This document shows, piece after piece, positions 53,355 through 62,324 of a stretch of 64,000 bases of DNA. This DNA comes from Finegoldia magna. GTDB taxonomy: Bacteria > Bacillota > Clostridia > Tissierellales > Peptoniphilaceae. Numbering within the stretch: the stretch's first letter is position 1; each line of letters opens with the position of its first letter. The position numbers were made by a program, and so were the translations under genes. The notes under the pieces were generated by a model, which was given only the letters and a program-made list of their open reading frames with translations, had not been told where the DNA came from and searched no databases. The stretch is taken from the NCBI RefSeq assembly GCF_003182075.1, contig NZ_QGTH01000011.1, forward strand, positions 1-64,000, read 5' to 3'.

Positions 53355-54500
53355 ATGAAATTATTAAAAGAAGATAAAAAGAAAATTCAAATAGGGATAA
53401 TTATATTAATTGTTCCAGTTATTTTGGCATATCTTTTGTTCAATGGGAAATCTATAGGAAATGCATTGGGCACTTTTATGGCGATTATATCTCCATTTAT
53501 TATTGGTGCGGCATTAGCTTTTGTCCTAAATATGCCTATGAATTTTATTGAGAATAAAGTTTTTAAAAAATGGACTTCGAAACCGGGTCTAAAAAGAGCA
53601 ATATCCCTGTTAATAAGTTTAGTAATAGTTAGTGCAATAATAGCATTTGTAGTGATACTTATAATTCCTAATTTTTTTGAAGCTATTAAATCACTAATCC
53701 AAGGAATTCCGGTATTGGTTGAAAAGCTAAGAAAATATCCAGAGGTTGCAAAACAATTAGATAAAATTTACGACACATACGCTATCACAAATACTCATGA
53801 TTTGGTTGTAAAACTGAAACCTTACTTAACCAAAAATGGATTGGATATATTGAACAATGTGTTTTTTGGAATTAGCACAGTGTTTTCTGTTGTACTTAGC
53901 TTTGTAGTGTCGTTCACATTTGCTATTTATTTATTATTTTCAAAAGAAACTTTGAGAAGACAATTTACAGAATTGGCTTATGTTTTTTTTGGTGGAAAAA
54001 CTGCAAACAAGATTTTAATTTTCTTTAAGGTGGCTTACGAAAAATTTTATTCGTTCTTTAAAGGGCAATTTATCGAAGCATTTATGCTTGGGTTTATGTG
54101 CTTTATAGGAATGTATTTGTTGAAGATGCCAAATGCAGCAACAGTTAGTGTGCTAATTGGTTTTGGAGCATTAATTCCATTGGTTGGAGCTATTTTAGGA
54201 GCTGCATTGGGAGCTTTGATTATTTTAATCGAATCTTTTTCAAAAGCTATTATTTTTGTGATTTTCATAATTGTACTTCAACAATTTGATGGTAATGTAA
54301 CTTATCCTAGAATCGTGGGATCGTCTGTAGGGCTACCATCTATTTGGGTGCTAGTTGCAGTTACCATAGGGGCGGCATTAAGCGGTATTGTTGGTATGCT
54401 TATTTTCGTTCCAATTTTTGCAACAATCTATGAATTATTGTACAGATATAAGGAAAAGAAATTGAAAGATAAAAACATCTGTATTATTGAAGAAAAATAA
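53355..54500 (+). CDS. AI-2E-family (UPF0118/TqsA-like) permease
   Basis: 381 residues with about eight helices. N-terminal pair, a central soluble stretch (about 100-160), and the C-terminal FGALIPLVGAILGAALGAL and IVGSSVGLPSIWVLVAVTIG blocks of this family. Members move autoinducer-2, or Na+/H+, or other substrates; none can be chosen here. The odd point is its place: between rplA and the rplJ leader, inside what is usually an unbroken ribosomal cluster. Ribosome site AGAGGG. Confidence 0.9.
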   Translation: MKLLKEDKKKIQIGIIILIVPVILAYLLFNGKSIGNALGTFMAIISPFIIGAALAFVLNMPMNFIENKVFKKWTSKPGLKRAISLLISLVIVSAIIAFVVILIIPNFFEAIKSLIQGIPVLVEKLRKYPEVAKQLDKIYDTYAITNTHDLVVKLKPYLTKNGLDILNNVFFGISTVFSVVLSFVVSFTFAIYLLFSKETLRRQFTELAYVFFGGKTANKILIFFKVAYEKFYSFFKGQFIEAFMLGFMCFIGMYLLKMPNAATVSVLIGFGALIPLVGAILGAALGALIILIESFSKAIIFVIFIIVLQQFDGNVTYPRIVGSSVGLPSIWVLVAVTIGAALSGIVGMLIFVPIFATIYELLYRYKEKKLKDKNICIIEEK

Positions 54501-54510
54501 TAAAAAAGTG

Positions 54511-54538
54511 TTGACATATTCATAGAATATGATATAAT
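54511..54538 (+). promoter_or_regulatory. Promoter of rplJL
   Basis: TTGACA (54511-54516), 16 bases, TATAAT (54533-54538). Strong, as expected for the L10-L12 genes. Confidence 0.88.
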
Positions 54539-54556
54539 AATCAGGTAATTAATTTG

Positions 54557-54668
54557 GGCTACCGAAGACAGTAGGGACTATTAAAGTTTAATCATCCTAC
54601 AGAGGAGCATAAGATATGAGTTTATCAGTCTTTCTGTCTTTGGATGGAAAGACTTTTTTAGTGTAGCC
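54557..54668 (+). ncRNA. Ribosomal protein L10 leader with attenuator
   Basis: The leader is closed by GGCTAC / GTAGCC (54557-54562, 54663-54668). Inside, GTAGG / CCTAC (54571-54575, 54596-54600) gives the kink-turn-bearing L10 hairpin seen in Firmicutes L10 leaders. A terminator, AGTCTTTC / GAAAGACT (54627-54634, 54647-54654) with six T, follows. L10(L12)4 is expected to bind the leader and favour termination. The structure is read by eye. Confidence 0.82.
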
Positions 54669-54688
54669 TTTTTCATGGAGGTGAAATA

Positions 54689-55231
54689 ATGAAAGAACAC
54701 GTTTTAAATCAAAAGAAAGCTGTTGTTGATGAAATTAAAGGACATATTAATGATGCTAAATCAATGGTTATCGTTGATTATAGAGGATTAGATGTTAGCG
54801 AAGCAACAGAATTAAGAGAAAAATTCAGAAATGAAAATGTATTATTCAAAGTATACAAAAATACAATGATGAATTTTGCTTTTAAAGAATTGGGATTTGA
54901 TGGATTCTTAGATTACTTATCTGGTCCTAACGCGGTTGCATTCAGTATGGATGATCCAATCGCTGCAGCTAGAATAGCTAAAGAATTCGCAGCAGATCAC
55001 GAAAACTTAGAAATTAAAGCAGGTTATTTAGGAGACAAATTCTTAGATGTTGAAGGTGTAAAGAAAATCGCATCTATCCCTTCAAGAGAAGTTCTTCTTA
55101 CAAAAATGCTTGGAAGCTTCAAAGCTCCAGTGTCAAAATTTGTATATTTAGCAGATGCTATTGCTAAATCAAAAAATGAAGGTTCAGAAGAATCTGAATC
55201 AAACGAAACTACTGAAACAGTAGAAGAATAA
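54689..55231 (+). CDS. rplJ: Ribosomal protein uL10
   Basis: 180 residues. AKSMVIVDYRGLDVSEATELR, YKNTMMNFAF and YLSGPNAVAFSMDDP are L10 blocks; the C-terminal helix that holds the L12 dimers is followed by an acidic Ser/Glu tail. Base of the L12 stalk and likely autoregulator through the leader upstream. Confidence 0.97.
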   Translation: MKEHVLNQKKAVVDEIKGHINDAKSMVIVDYRGLDVSEATELREKFRNENVLFKVYKNTMMNFAFKELGFDGFLDYLSGPNAVAFSMDDPIAAARIAKEFAADHENLEIKAGYLGDKFLDVEGVKKIASIPSREVLLTKMLGSFKAPVSKFVYLADAIAKSKNEGSEESESNETTETVEE

Positions 55232-55260
55232 TTAATTAAAATAAAATTTGGAGGTAAAAA

Positions 55261-55632
55261 ATGTCAATAGATGAAATCTTAGAAGCAGTTGAAGGCTTAA
55301 CTGTTCTTGAATTAAATGAATTAGTAGAAAAAGCAGAAGAAAAATTTGGAGTATCAGCAGCAGCTCCTGTAGCAGCAGCAGGTGCAGCACCAGCAGCAGG
55401 TGGAGCAGCAGCAGAAGAAAAATCAGAATTTGATGTAATTTTAGCATCAGTTGGTGACGCTAAGATGAAAGTTATCAAAGCAGTTAAAGACTTAACTGGA
55501 TTAGGATTAAAAGATGCTAAAGCTATCGTAGACGAAGCTCCTAAAGCAATTAAAGAAGGCGCTTCTAAAGAAGAAGCTGAAGAATTAAAAGCTAAACTTG
55601 AAGAAGTTGGAGCTACTATCGAATTAAAATAG
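55261..55632 (+). CDS. rplL: Ribosomal protein bL12 (L7/L12)
   Basis: 123 residues: N-terminal dimerisation helix, an Ala/Gly-rich hinge (near 38-57) and the C-terminal factor-binding domain ([20 protein letters not shown]). It recruits translation factors. In most bacteria rpoB follows; here a T-box and metG follow instead. Confidence 0.98.
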   Translation: MSIDEILEAVEGLTVLELNELVEKAEEKFGVSAAAPVAAAGAAPAAGGAAAEEKSEFDVILASVGDAKMKVIKAVKDLTGLGLKDAKAIVDEAPKAIKEGASKEEAEELKAKLEEVGATIELK

Positions 55633-55682
55633 TCGATAAATTTATGGAGAGGTTATGTATAATAGCCTCTCTTTTTGATTGC

Positions 55683-55710
55683 TTGACAAATCATTTGTTT
55701 ATGATATTAT
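55683..55710 (+). promoter_or_regulatory. Promoter of the metG T-box transcript
   Basis: TTGACA (55683-55688), 16 bases, TATTAT (55705-55710) with TGA before it. Confidence 0.75.
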
Positions 55711-55764
55711 TTTAATATATTGATAAAATGACTATGATGAGATGAGTATGTAATAATTTTTTTT

Positions 55765-55992
55765 AAAGAGAGTCTTAGTTTGGTGGAATAGGATATTAGA
55801 TTATTGCAGAATATGGTCTTTGAGTTTGAAAAGTTGAATAGCTAATGCTTTTAAATTTTTCCGGGAGCATCCGTTATCAAATGCTAGGCATTAAAGTGCC
55901 AAACAATGAGAGAATATTTTATATTCTAAAATTAAGGTGGTAACGCGGATTTTCGCCCTTATATGATGTATGTCATATAAGGGATTTTTTAT
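55765..55992 (+). ncRNA. T-box riboswitch, methionine (AUG specifier)
   Basis: Stem I is closed by AAAGA (55765-55769) and TCTTT (55817-55821); its specifier loop carries ATG (55813-55815) followed by a purine. The conserved T-box AAGGTGGTAACGCGG is at 55934-55948. The terminator CCCTTATATGA / TCATATAAGGG (55956-55966, 55973-55983) with a T-rich tail follows. Uncharged tRNA-Met would stabilise the antiterminator and switch metG on. The specifier agrees with the downstream gene. Confidence 0.93.
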
Positions 55993-56022
55993 TTTATTGT
56001 AGTTTTATTTAGGAGGGAAATT

Positions 56023-58023
56023 ATGTCAGAAGAAAAGAAATCATATTATATTACTACTCCAATCTATTATCCAAGTAGTAATTTACATTTGGGTCATACT
56101 TATACAACAATCATTGCGGATACTTTGAAGAAATTCAAAAAAATCCAAGGCTACGATGTGTTCTTGACTACAGGTACTGATGAACACGGTCAAAAGTTGT
56201 ATGAAAAAGCAAAAGAAAAAAATATGGGTGATAATCCATTAAATTATATCGATCCAATTGTACAAAGTGCCAAGGATTTGTGGAAAAAACTAGACATAGA
56301 CATAGATAGTTTTGTCAGAAGTACAGACAAGGCTCACGAAAAAAATGTTCAAGAAATTTTTCAAAAATTATACGATAAGGGAGATATTTACAAGTCTACT
56401 TACAAGGGACATTATTGTGTCGATTGTGAAGCTTTTTGGACAGAATCACAACTAAAGGATGGAAAGTGTCCAGATTGTGGACGTGATGTTCATTATCACG
56501 AAGAAGAATCGTACTTTTTCAGATTATCAAAATACAAAGATAGAATTTTACAATTGTACAAAGACAACCCAGATTTCTTGAAGCCAGAATCTCGTAAGAA
56601 CGAAATGGTGAATAACTTTTTAAGTGGTGAATTGGAAGATTTATCCGTATCTCGTACAAGCTTTGACTGGGGAGTTAAGGTTCCATTTGATGATAAGCAT
56701 ATTATTTACGTGTGGATTGATGCGCTTAGCTGTTATTTGACAGGGATTGGATATGGACAAGATGAAGAATTATTCAATAAATTCTGGCCATGTGATATTC
56801 ACTTGGTTGGAAAAGAAATTGTAAGGTTCCACACAATTATTTGGCCAGCGTTGTTGATGGCTTTGGATTTGCCATTGCCAAAGAGAGTTTTCGCTCATGG
56901 ATGGATTTTATTCAATGAAGATAAGATGAGTAAATCAAAGGGAAATGTATACTATCCAGAGCCAATTATCGATTTGTACGGTGTAGATGCTTTGAAATAC
57001 TACATTTTAAGAGATTTTACTTTTGGTAATGATGGTAACTTTACGACAGAAAGATTTATGAACAGATATAATTCAGATTTGGTAAATGATTTGGGCAATC
57101 TTGTAAGTAGATCGGTATCAATGGTTGAAAAATATTTTGATGGTGTTATCCCACAACCGAATGACAACAACGATATTGACAAGAGTTTAATATCTGTAGT
57201 CGAAGGATGCCAAGGAAAAGTTGAAGAGTTATTGGAAGAACTTGATTTTTCAAATGCACTTGAAGAAATTTGGAAAGTTGTTAGAAGGGCTAATAAATAT
57301 ATTGATGAAACAACTCCATGGATTTTGATTAAAGAAGACCCAGAAAGATTGAAAACTGTTCTGTATAATTTGATGGATGCGATAAGAGTTATTTGTATAT
57401 TAACTTCTCCATTTATCACAGAAACAAGCAATAAAATCAAAGAGCAAATTGGTCTTTCTGAAATTAAATGGGAAGATGGAAAAGTGTTCGGTAAAACTGT
57501 TGTTGGAACTAAGGTTCAAAGAGGAGAAAACTTGTTCAATAGATTAGACATCAAGAAAGAAACTGAACGATTGAACGAAGTTAACGACAAATTAATCGAA
57601 GAAAGAACTGGTAAAAAAGTTTCTGAATTAAGAGATAATAACAAAGAAGAAGCTCCTAAAGAATCTAAGAAAAAATCAAAGAAATCTAAGAAAAAAGAAG
57701 AAATAACTATAGATGATTTTGACAAGCTTGATTTGAGGGTTGGACAAATTGTAGAAGCAAAGCAACATCCAGATGCCGATAAACTTTTGGTTTTCAAGGT
57801 TAAAATCGGAGAAGAAACAAGACAAATAGTTTCTGGGATTAAAAACTGGTACGAACCAGATGATTTGATAGGCAAAAAGGTTATTGTAGTGTACAATTTG
57901 AAGCCTGTAAAATTGAGAGGAGTAGAATCTCAAGGTATGCTTCTTGCTGCAAGTAAGGGCTATAAATTGACTATGGCAAGTTTACTTGATTCAGAATTTG
58001 AAGACGGAGCGACTGTATCTTAA
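56023..58023 (+). CDS. metG: Methionyl-tRNA synthetase
   Basis: 666 residues. HLGH (22-25), KMSKSKG near 302, a CVDCEAFW/CPDCG zinc knuckle near 127-148, an anticodon-binding helical domain, a Lys-rich linker (about 540-560) and a C-terminal tRNA-binding domain of the EMAP-II type (DLRVGQIVEAKQHPDADKLL near 571). Controlled by the T-box. The stop codon overlaps the tatD start. Confidence 0.97.
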   Translation: MSEEKKSYYITTPIYYPSSNLHLGHTYTTIIADTLKKFKKIQGYDVFLTTGTDEHGQKLYEKAKEKNMGDNPLNYIDPIVQSAKDLWKKLDIDIDSFVRSTDKAHEKNVQEIFQKLYDKGDIYKSTYKGHYCVDCEAFWTESQLKDGKCPDCGRDVHYHEEESYFFRLSKYKDRILQLYKDNPDFLKPESRKNEMVNNFLSGELEDLSVSRTSFDWGVKVPFDDKHIIYVWIDALSCYLTGIGYGQDEELFNKFWPCDIHLVGKEIVRFHTIIWPALLMALDLPLPKRVFAHGWILFNEDKMSKSKGNVYYPEPIIDLYGVDALKYYILRDFTFGNDGNFTTERFMNRYNSDLVNDLGNLVSRSVSMVEKYFDGVIPQPNDNNDIDKSLISVVEGCQGKVEELLEELDFSNALEEIWKVVRRANKYIDETTPWILIKEDPERLKTVLYNLMDAIRVICILTSPFITETSNKIKEQIGLSEIKWEDGKVFGKTVVGTKVQRGENLFNRLDIKKETERLNEVNDKLIEERTGKKVSELRDNNKEEAPKESKKKSKKSKKKEEITIDDFDKLDLRVGQIVEAKQHPDADKLLVFKVKIGEETRQIVSGIKNWYEPDDLIGKKVIVVYNLKPVKLRGVESQGMLLAASKGYKLTMASLLDSEFEDGATVS

Positions 58024-58790
58024 TGGGAGATTATGTAATATACGATACACATTGTCACTTGACAGATGAGAAATTTGATTTTGATAGGGATAAAATAATT
58101 GAAAACCTACAATCTAATTCTGTTGTAAAAGCTATGCTTCCAAGTGACAATGTAGAAAACTCCATTAAAGCCATAGAATTGTCAAAAAAGTATGATTTCT
58201 TATACAATGCTGTGGGGATTCACCCTGAAGAAGATAGCAGATTTACGGATGAAGATATTTCTAGGATAGAAGAGTTGGCTGATAATCCAAAATGCAAAGC
58301 TATCGGGGAAATTGGGCTGGATTATCATTATGAACACGACAAGGACAAGCAAAAATATCTATTTGAGAAACAAATGCAAATCGCCGAAAGAAAAAACTTG
58401 CCTGTAATTATTCATACAAGAGATGCAATCCAAGACACATACGATATCTTGAAGAAATATCCTAATGTTAGAGGAATAATGCACTCTTATTCTGGAAGTT
58501 ATGAAATGGCAGAAAAATTTATTGATTTAGGATATTATATTTCATTTAGTGGAGTTGTAACTTTTAAGAATGCTAGAAATGTCAAGGAAACTTGTGAGAG
58601 ATTACCTATCGATAAAATTTTAGTAGAAACGGATTCTCCTTATCTGACGCCTCATCCATATCGTGGGAAACGAAATGAACCAAAATATGTGAATTTGGTT
58701 TTACAAGAGGTTAGTTTGTTGAAAAAAATGTCGGAAAAAGAAGCGGCACAAATCATTTGCAATAATGCTGATGATATTTTTGGATGGTAA
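58023..58790 (+). CDS. TatD-family metal-dependent DNase
   Basis: 255 residues. TIM-barrel metal ligands: DTHCHLTD at 8, IGEIGLDYHYEHD near 95, IIHTRDA near 130, MHSYSG near 153 and ETDSPYLTPHPYRGKRNEP near 203. Family members are 3'-5' exonucleases. The metG-tatD-rnmV-rsmA order is standard in Firmicutes. It overlaps metG by one base. Confidence 0.95.
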   Translation: MGDYVIYDTHCHLTDEKFDFDRDKIIENLQSNSVVKAMLPSDNVENSIKAIELSKKYDFLYNAVGIHPEEDSRFTDEDISRIEELADNPKCKAIGEIGLDYHYEHDKDKQKYLFEKQMQIAERKNLPVIIHTRDAIQDTYDILKKYPNVRGIMHSYSGSYEMAEKFIDLGYYISFSGVVTFKNARNVKETCERLPIDKILVETDSPYLTPHPYRGKRNEPKYVNLVLQEVSLLKKMSEKEAAQIICNNADDIFGW

Positions 58791-58793
58791 ATT

Positions 58794-59318
58794 ATGATAA
58801 AAGAAATAATAGTTGTCGAAGGAAGAGACGATGAGCAAAGAGTCAAGAGAGCATTAGATTGTGAAGTGATTTGCACTGGTGGGATTTATTTTAGCGACAA
58901 ATTACTCAAAAGACTCAAAAAAATCGACCAAGACAGAGGAATAATAATTCTAACGGATCCAGACTATGCAGGAAATAAAATCAGAAAAAGAATTAATGAT
59001 TTTATTCCAAACGCAAAAAACGCATTTATAGCACAAGATTTGTGTATCAAAGATGAGGATATCGGAATTGAAAATGCAAAAGAAGAAGATATTAAAATCG
59101 CCATAGAAAACGCTCATCCGTCAATGATTGATTCTAAGAATGAATACACGATGGATGATATGATTTACTATGGATTAGTAGGAGAAGGATCCAAATCGCT
59201 TAGAATAAAAGTCGGTAAAATTTTAAATATTGGTTACGGCAATGCAAAATCCTTTCTTAGAATGCTAAATAATTACAATATTTCAAGAGAAAAATTAGAG
59301 GAGGCTATTAAAAGATGA
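58794..59318 (+). CDS. rnmV: Ribonuclease M5
   Basis: 174 residues, Toprim-domain protein: IVVEGRDDEQRVKRAL at 6 and ILTDPDYAGNKIRKRI near 52, plus a C-terminal domain. It trims 5S rRNA precursors in low-GC Gram-positives. It overlaps rsmA (ATGA). Confidence 0.94.
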   Translation: MIKEIIVVEGRDDEQRVKRALDCEVICTGGIYFSDKLLKRLKKIDQDRGIIILTDPDYAGNKIRKRINDFIPNAKNAFIAQDLCIKDEDIGIENAKEEDIKIAIENAHPSMIDSKNEYTMDDMIYYGLVGEGSKSLRIKVGKILNIGYGNAKSFLRMLNNYNISREKLEEAIKR

Positions 59319-60166
59319 GTTATAGACTACACCAACCTTCCTACATTAAAGAAATATTGGACAAATTTGGGTTTAAGTTCTCAAAGGCTTTGGGGCAAAA
59401 TTTTCTAATCGATGGAAATTTGATTGAAAATATTATCGACTATTCTGATATCACAGAAGATGATTACGTTATTGAGATTGGCCCTGGTTTTGGAACATTA
59501 ACAGAAAGACTTGTCGACAAATGCAAATTTTTGTATTCGATAGAAATAGATTCAAGACTTATGGATGTTTTGAAATACACTGTTGGAGATAGAGATAATT
59601 TTAAAATAATAAACGAAGATGTGTTGAAGGTAGATTTGAATGAACTTAATCATGGAGATAAAAAATTCAAAGTGGTTGCGAATCTTCCTTATTACATCAC
59701 AACACCAATTATTGAGCATTTGTTTAATTACAGAGATATTATTGAATCAATCACTGTTATGGTTCAAAAAGAAGTGGCAAATAGAATGGTAGCTGATGTG
59801 GGAAGTAAGGATTACGCATCATTGAGTTTGTTTGTAAAACAAAATAGCGATGCTAAAATAATACTTAATGCTCCAAAAACTGTGTTCATGCCACAGCCAA
59901 AAGTAGACAGTGCAGTTGTAAATATGAAGCTTAAAAAATTAGATGAAGACATCGACCAAGAACTTCTTCGTCAATTAATCAGATCGGGTTTTAGCAAAAG
60001 AAGAAAAACAATAGTAAACAGTTTTACTAGTGGGTTTGTGAATGTTGACAAGGAGAAATTAAAGTCCATTCTTCAAGAGTTAGGTTTAAAAGAGAATTTG
60101 AGAGCTGAGAATTTGTCATTGGAAGATTACAAAAATATTGTAAAGAAGTTGAATGATATTGATTAG
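59315..60166 (+). CDS. rsmA: 16S rRNA dimethyladenosine transferase RsmA (KsgA)
   Basis: 283 residues. SAM-binding FSKALGQNFLIDGNLIE near 22, EIGPGFGTLTERL near 54 and the catalytic VANLPYYITTPIIEHLF near 124. It dimethylates two adenines in helix 45 of 16S rRNA as a late check on 30S assembly. Translationally coupled to rnmV. Confidence 0.97.
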   Translation: MSYRLHQPSYIKEILDKFGFKFSKALGQNFLIDGNLIENIIDYSDITEDDYVIEIGPGFGTLTERLVDKCKFLYSIEIDSRLMDVLKYTVGDRDNFKIINEDVLKVDLNELNHGDKKFKVVANLPYYITTPIIEHLFNYRDIIESITVMVQKEVANRMVADVGSKDYASLSLFVKQNSDAKIILNAPKTVFMPQPKVDSAVVNMKLKKLDEDIDQELLRQLIRSGFSKRRKTIVNSFTSGFVNVDKEKLKSILQELGLKENLRAENLSLEDYKNIVKKLNDID

Positions 60167-60218
60167 GATTTTCAAATAAGGGTATATATAAAATACAGAC
60201 TTTTAAGGAGGTATTTTT

Positions 60219-60449
60219 ATGAAAGACGTAGTAATTTATACAAGTGATGGATGTCAATATTGCCACGCAGCAAAAGATTATATGGACGAAAACAACGTAA
60301 AATATACAGAAAAGAATATATCACAAGATCAAGAAGCTAGAAAAGAACTTATGAAAAAAGGTCACATGGGTGTTCCTGTTACAATCATAGGTGATGAAGA
60401 AATAGTTGGTTTTGATCAAGCAAAATTAAAAGAAGCTTTAGGATTATAA
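60219..60449 (+). CDS. Glutaredoxin-like protein (CQYC)
   Basis: 76 residues, a minimal thioredoxin fold: active site SDGCQYCHAAKDYM near residue 10, cis-Pro in MGVPVTIIGDEEIVGFDQ near 47, similar to NrdH/Grx of anaerobes. It reduces disulfides, with an unknown partner. Strong AAGGAGG ribosome site. It converges on the DUF1858 gene. Confidence 0.9.
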   Translation: MKDVVIYTSDGCQYCHAAKDYMDENNVKYTEKNISQDQEARKELMKKGHMGVPVTIIGDEEIVGFDQAKLKEALGL

Positions 60450-60456
60450 AAACAAA

Positions 60457-60488
60457 AACTACTTGTCAATCGACAGGTAGTTTTTTTA
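60457..60488 (+). terminator. Intrinsic terminator of the glutaredoxin gene
   Basis: Stem ACTACTTGTC / GACAGGTAGT (one T-G pair), loop AATC, then T7. Confidence 0.9.
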
Positions 60489-60491
60489 TGT

Positions 60492-60515
60492 AAAAACCCG
60501 CTTTGTTTAGCGGGT
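60492..60515 (-). terminator. Intrinsic terminator of the DUF1858 gene
   Basis: On the minus strand, ACCCGCT / AGCGGGT with a 6-base loop, followed by a T stretch. Confidence 0.85.
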
Positions 60516-60521
60516 ATAATA

Positions 60522-60710
60522 TTAGTTTTGGTTTAATTGTTCTAATAGATAGTTTACATCTAGTCCGTGAACCATACAAGCTTCTTCTAAGCTTTCCATT
60601 TGGCTGGCTGGACAACCTATACAAGATAATCCGTTTCTAAACAAAACTTCTACAGAATCTGGATTGTTTCTAATAATATCTCCAATTAACATATCTTTAG
60701 TAATTTCCAT
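60522..60710 (-). CDS. DUF1858-domain protein
   Basis: 62 residues. The pattern ITKDMLIGDIIRNNP, then FRNGLSCIGCPASQMESLEE with a CxxC pair, and HGLDVNYLLEQLN matches DUF1858, a small alpha domain found in hybrid-cluster and other anaerobe redox proteins. It has its own promoter on the minus strand. Function unknown; a redox or metal role is suggested only by the CxxC. Confidence 0.9.
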   Translation of the reverse strand: MEITKDMLIGDIIRNNPDSVEVLFRNGLSCIGCPASQMESLEEACMVHGLDVNYLLEQLNQN

Positions 60711-60739
60711 AAAATCACCCTTTCATCATTTATATTCTT

Positions 60740-60768
60740 ATTATAATATAAGCTTTCAGTTCATTCAA
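60740..60768 (-). promoter_or_regulatory. Promoter of the DUF1858 gene
   Basis: Minus strand: TTGAAT (60768-60763), 17 bases, TATAAT (60745-60740). Confidence 0.75.
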
Positions 60769-60788
60769 GTAAAATTATTTCTAATCTA

Positions 60789-60797
60789 TGTTATAAT
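60789..60797 (+). promoter_or_regulatory. Extended -10 promoter of mgtE
   Basis: TGTTATAAT (60789-60797). The leader is only about 30 bases long, too short for an M-box riboswitch. Confidence 0.55.
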
Positions 60798-60834
60798 TTA
60801 ATATGAAATAGAAATATAGGTGGTGAGGAATATG

Positions 60835-62199
60835 ATGGATGAAAAATTTGAACGTCATGAAATAGATATGGATTTACTCAACAAATATCTAGAAGACAAA
60901 GATTATTTAAAACTTAAAAATCAAATTCAAAAATACAACCCGGTAGATATTACAGATTATATTGAATCATTGGATTTAAAAAGTGCAATGCTTGTGTTCA
61001 GGTTATTGAACAAAGATGATTGTATCGATGTGTTTTCTCATATGGAAAAGGATCATCGAACAAGGCTTTTGGAAGCGTTCAGTGATAAAGAAGTTAAATT
61101 CATAGTAGACGAACTATATTTTGACGATATGATTGACTTAATCGAAGAAATGCCAGCGGGAATTGTGAAAAAAGTTCTAAGACATACCGACAAAAGCGAA
61201 AGAAATTTGATTAATCAATTCTTAAATTATCCGGAAGATTCAGCGGGATCTTTGATGACAATAGAATATATTGAATTGAGATCTTATTATACTGTAAGGA
61301 AAGCTCTTGAAGTAATTAAGAAAACAGGGGTGGACAAGCAAACCGTCTATACATGTTTTGTAACAAACGAAAAGAAAACACTACTTGGTTTTGTTTCTTT
61401 GAGAACAATCGTAACTAATGAACCAGAAACGTTGATTGAAGATTTGATGGATGAAGATGTTATTTACGTTCACACTGATGATGACCAAGAAACAGTAGCA
61501 GATGTATTCAAAAAATACGGATTCGTTGTTCTTCCTGTCGTAGATAATGAAAAAAGACTTACTGGTATCATAACAGTTGACGATATTATGGAAGTTATGG
61601 AACAAGAGGCTACAGAAGACTTTCAAATCATGGCAGGTATGAGTCCAGATGAAGATGATTATTTGGATCAAGGCGTGTTTAATTTGGCAAAAAAACGTAT
61701 TGCCTGGCTTTTGATACTTATGGTTTCTGCTACATTTACAGGTTCAATAATGACTCACTATGAATCTTTATTGGGACAAGCGATAATACTTACAGCATTT
61801 ATTCCTATGATAATGGATACGGGTGGAAACTCTGGTTCACAATCATCAACGCTTATTATACGTGGGCTTGCTACAGGAGAAATCAGCACAAAAGATTGGC
61901 TAAAAGTATTTTTTAAAGAATTTAGAGTAGCGTTAGTAGTCTCAGTAGTTATGAGTATTGTTTGTTTCATAAAAACTATGGTTGTCGATAAAGTTTCTGT
62001 TCCTATCGGATTGGTTGTATCTTTGACTTTGATATTTACAATAGTGACTGCAAAATTAATCGGTGGGATGTTGCCAATTATTGCTAAAAAGTTAAAATTA
62101 GATCCAGCGATTATGGCGGGACCTTTGATTACTACAGTTGTCGATGCATTGAGTTTGTTAATCTATTTTGAAATGGCACATATTGCTTTGGGAATCTAA
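60835..62199 (+). CDS. mgtE: Magnesium transporter MgtE
   Basis: 454 residues from ATG 60835 (GAGG 6 bases upstream); ATG 60832 and GTG 60820 are also in frame. MgtE N domain (about 30-130), two CBS domains (about 135-255) and five C-terminal helices with the pore motif MDTGGNSGSQSSTLIIRG near 330. The CBS and N domains sense cytoplasmic Mg2+ and gate the channel. Confidence 0.95.
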   Translation: MDEKFERHEIDMDLLNKYLEDKDYLKLKNQIQKYNPVDITDYIESLDLKSAMLVFRLLNKDDCIDVFSHMEKDHRTRLLEAFSDKEVKFIVDELYFDDMIDLIEEMPAGIVKKVLRHTDKSERNLINQFLNYPEDSAGSLMTIEYIELRSYYTVRKALEVIKKTGVDKQTVYTCFVTNEKKTLLGFVSLRTIVTNEPETLIEDLMDEDVIYVHTDDDQETVADVFKKYGFVVLPVVDNEKRLTGIITVDDIMEVMEQEATEDFQIMAGMSPDEDDYLDQGVFNLAKKRIAWLLILMVSATFTGSIMTHYESLLGQAIILTAFIPMIMDTGGNSGSQSSTLIIRGLATGEISTKDWLKVFFKEFRVALVVSVVMSIVCFIKTMVVDKVSVPIGLVVSLTLIFTIVTAKLIGGMLPIIAKKLKLDPAIMAGPLITTVVDALSLLIYFEMAHIALGI

Positions 62200-62222
62200 T
62201 TAGAAAAAATTAACAAAAACTA

Positions 62223-62292
62223 TTGACATATTTTTAATATTACTGTAAAATATTTTATTTAATTTGACTTTAGAGTGATAGAGTGATATAAT
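62223..62292 (+). promoter_or_regulatory. Two tandem promoters before veg
   Basis: P1: TTGACA (62223-62228), 17 bases, TAAAAT (62246-62251). P2: TTGACT (62264-62269), 17 bases, TATAAT (62287-62292) with TGA before it. A direct repeat AGAGTGATA at 62272-62280 and 62281-62289 (read with one shared junction) overlaps P2. Confidence 0.7.
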
Positions 62293-62324
62293 ACTACTAA
62301 CGACGATCTGTTAGGAGGAATAAC

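Noticed and set aside
60711..60834. M-box (Mg2+) riboswitch before mgtE
   Set aside because: The leader after the -10 element is only about 30 bases long, too short for the riboswitch.
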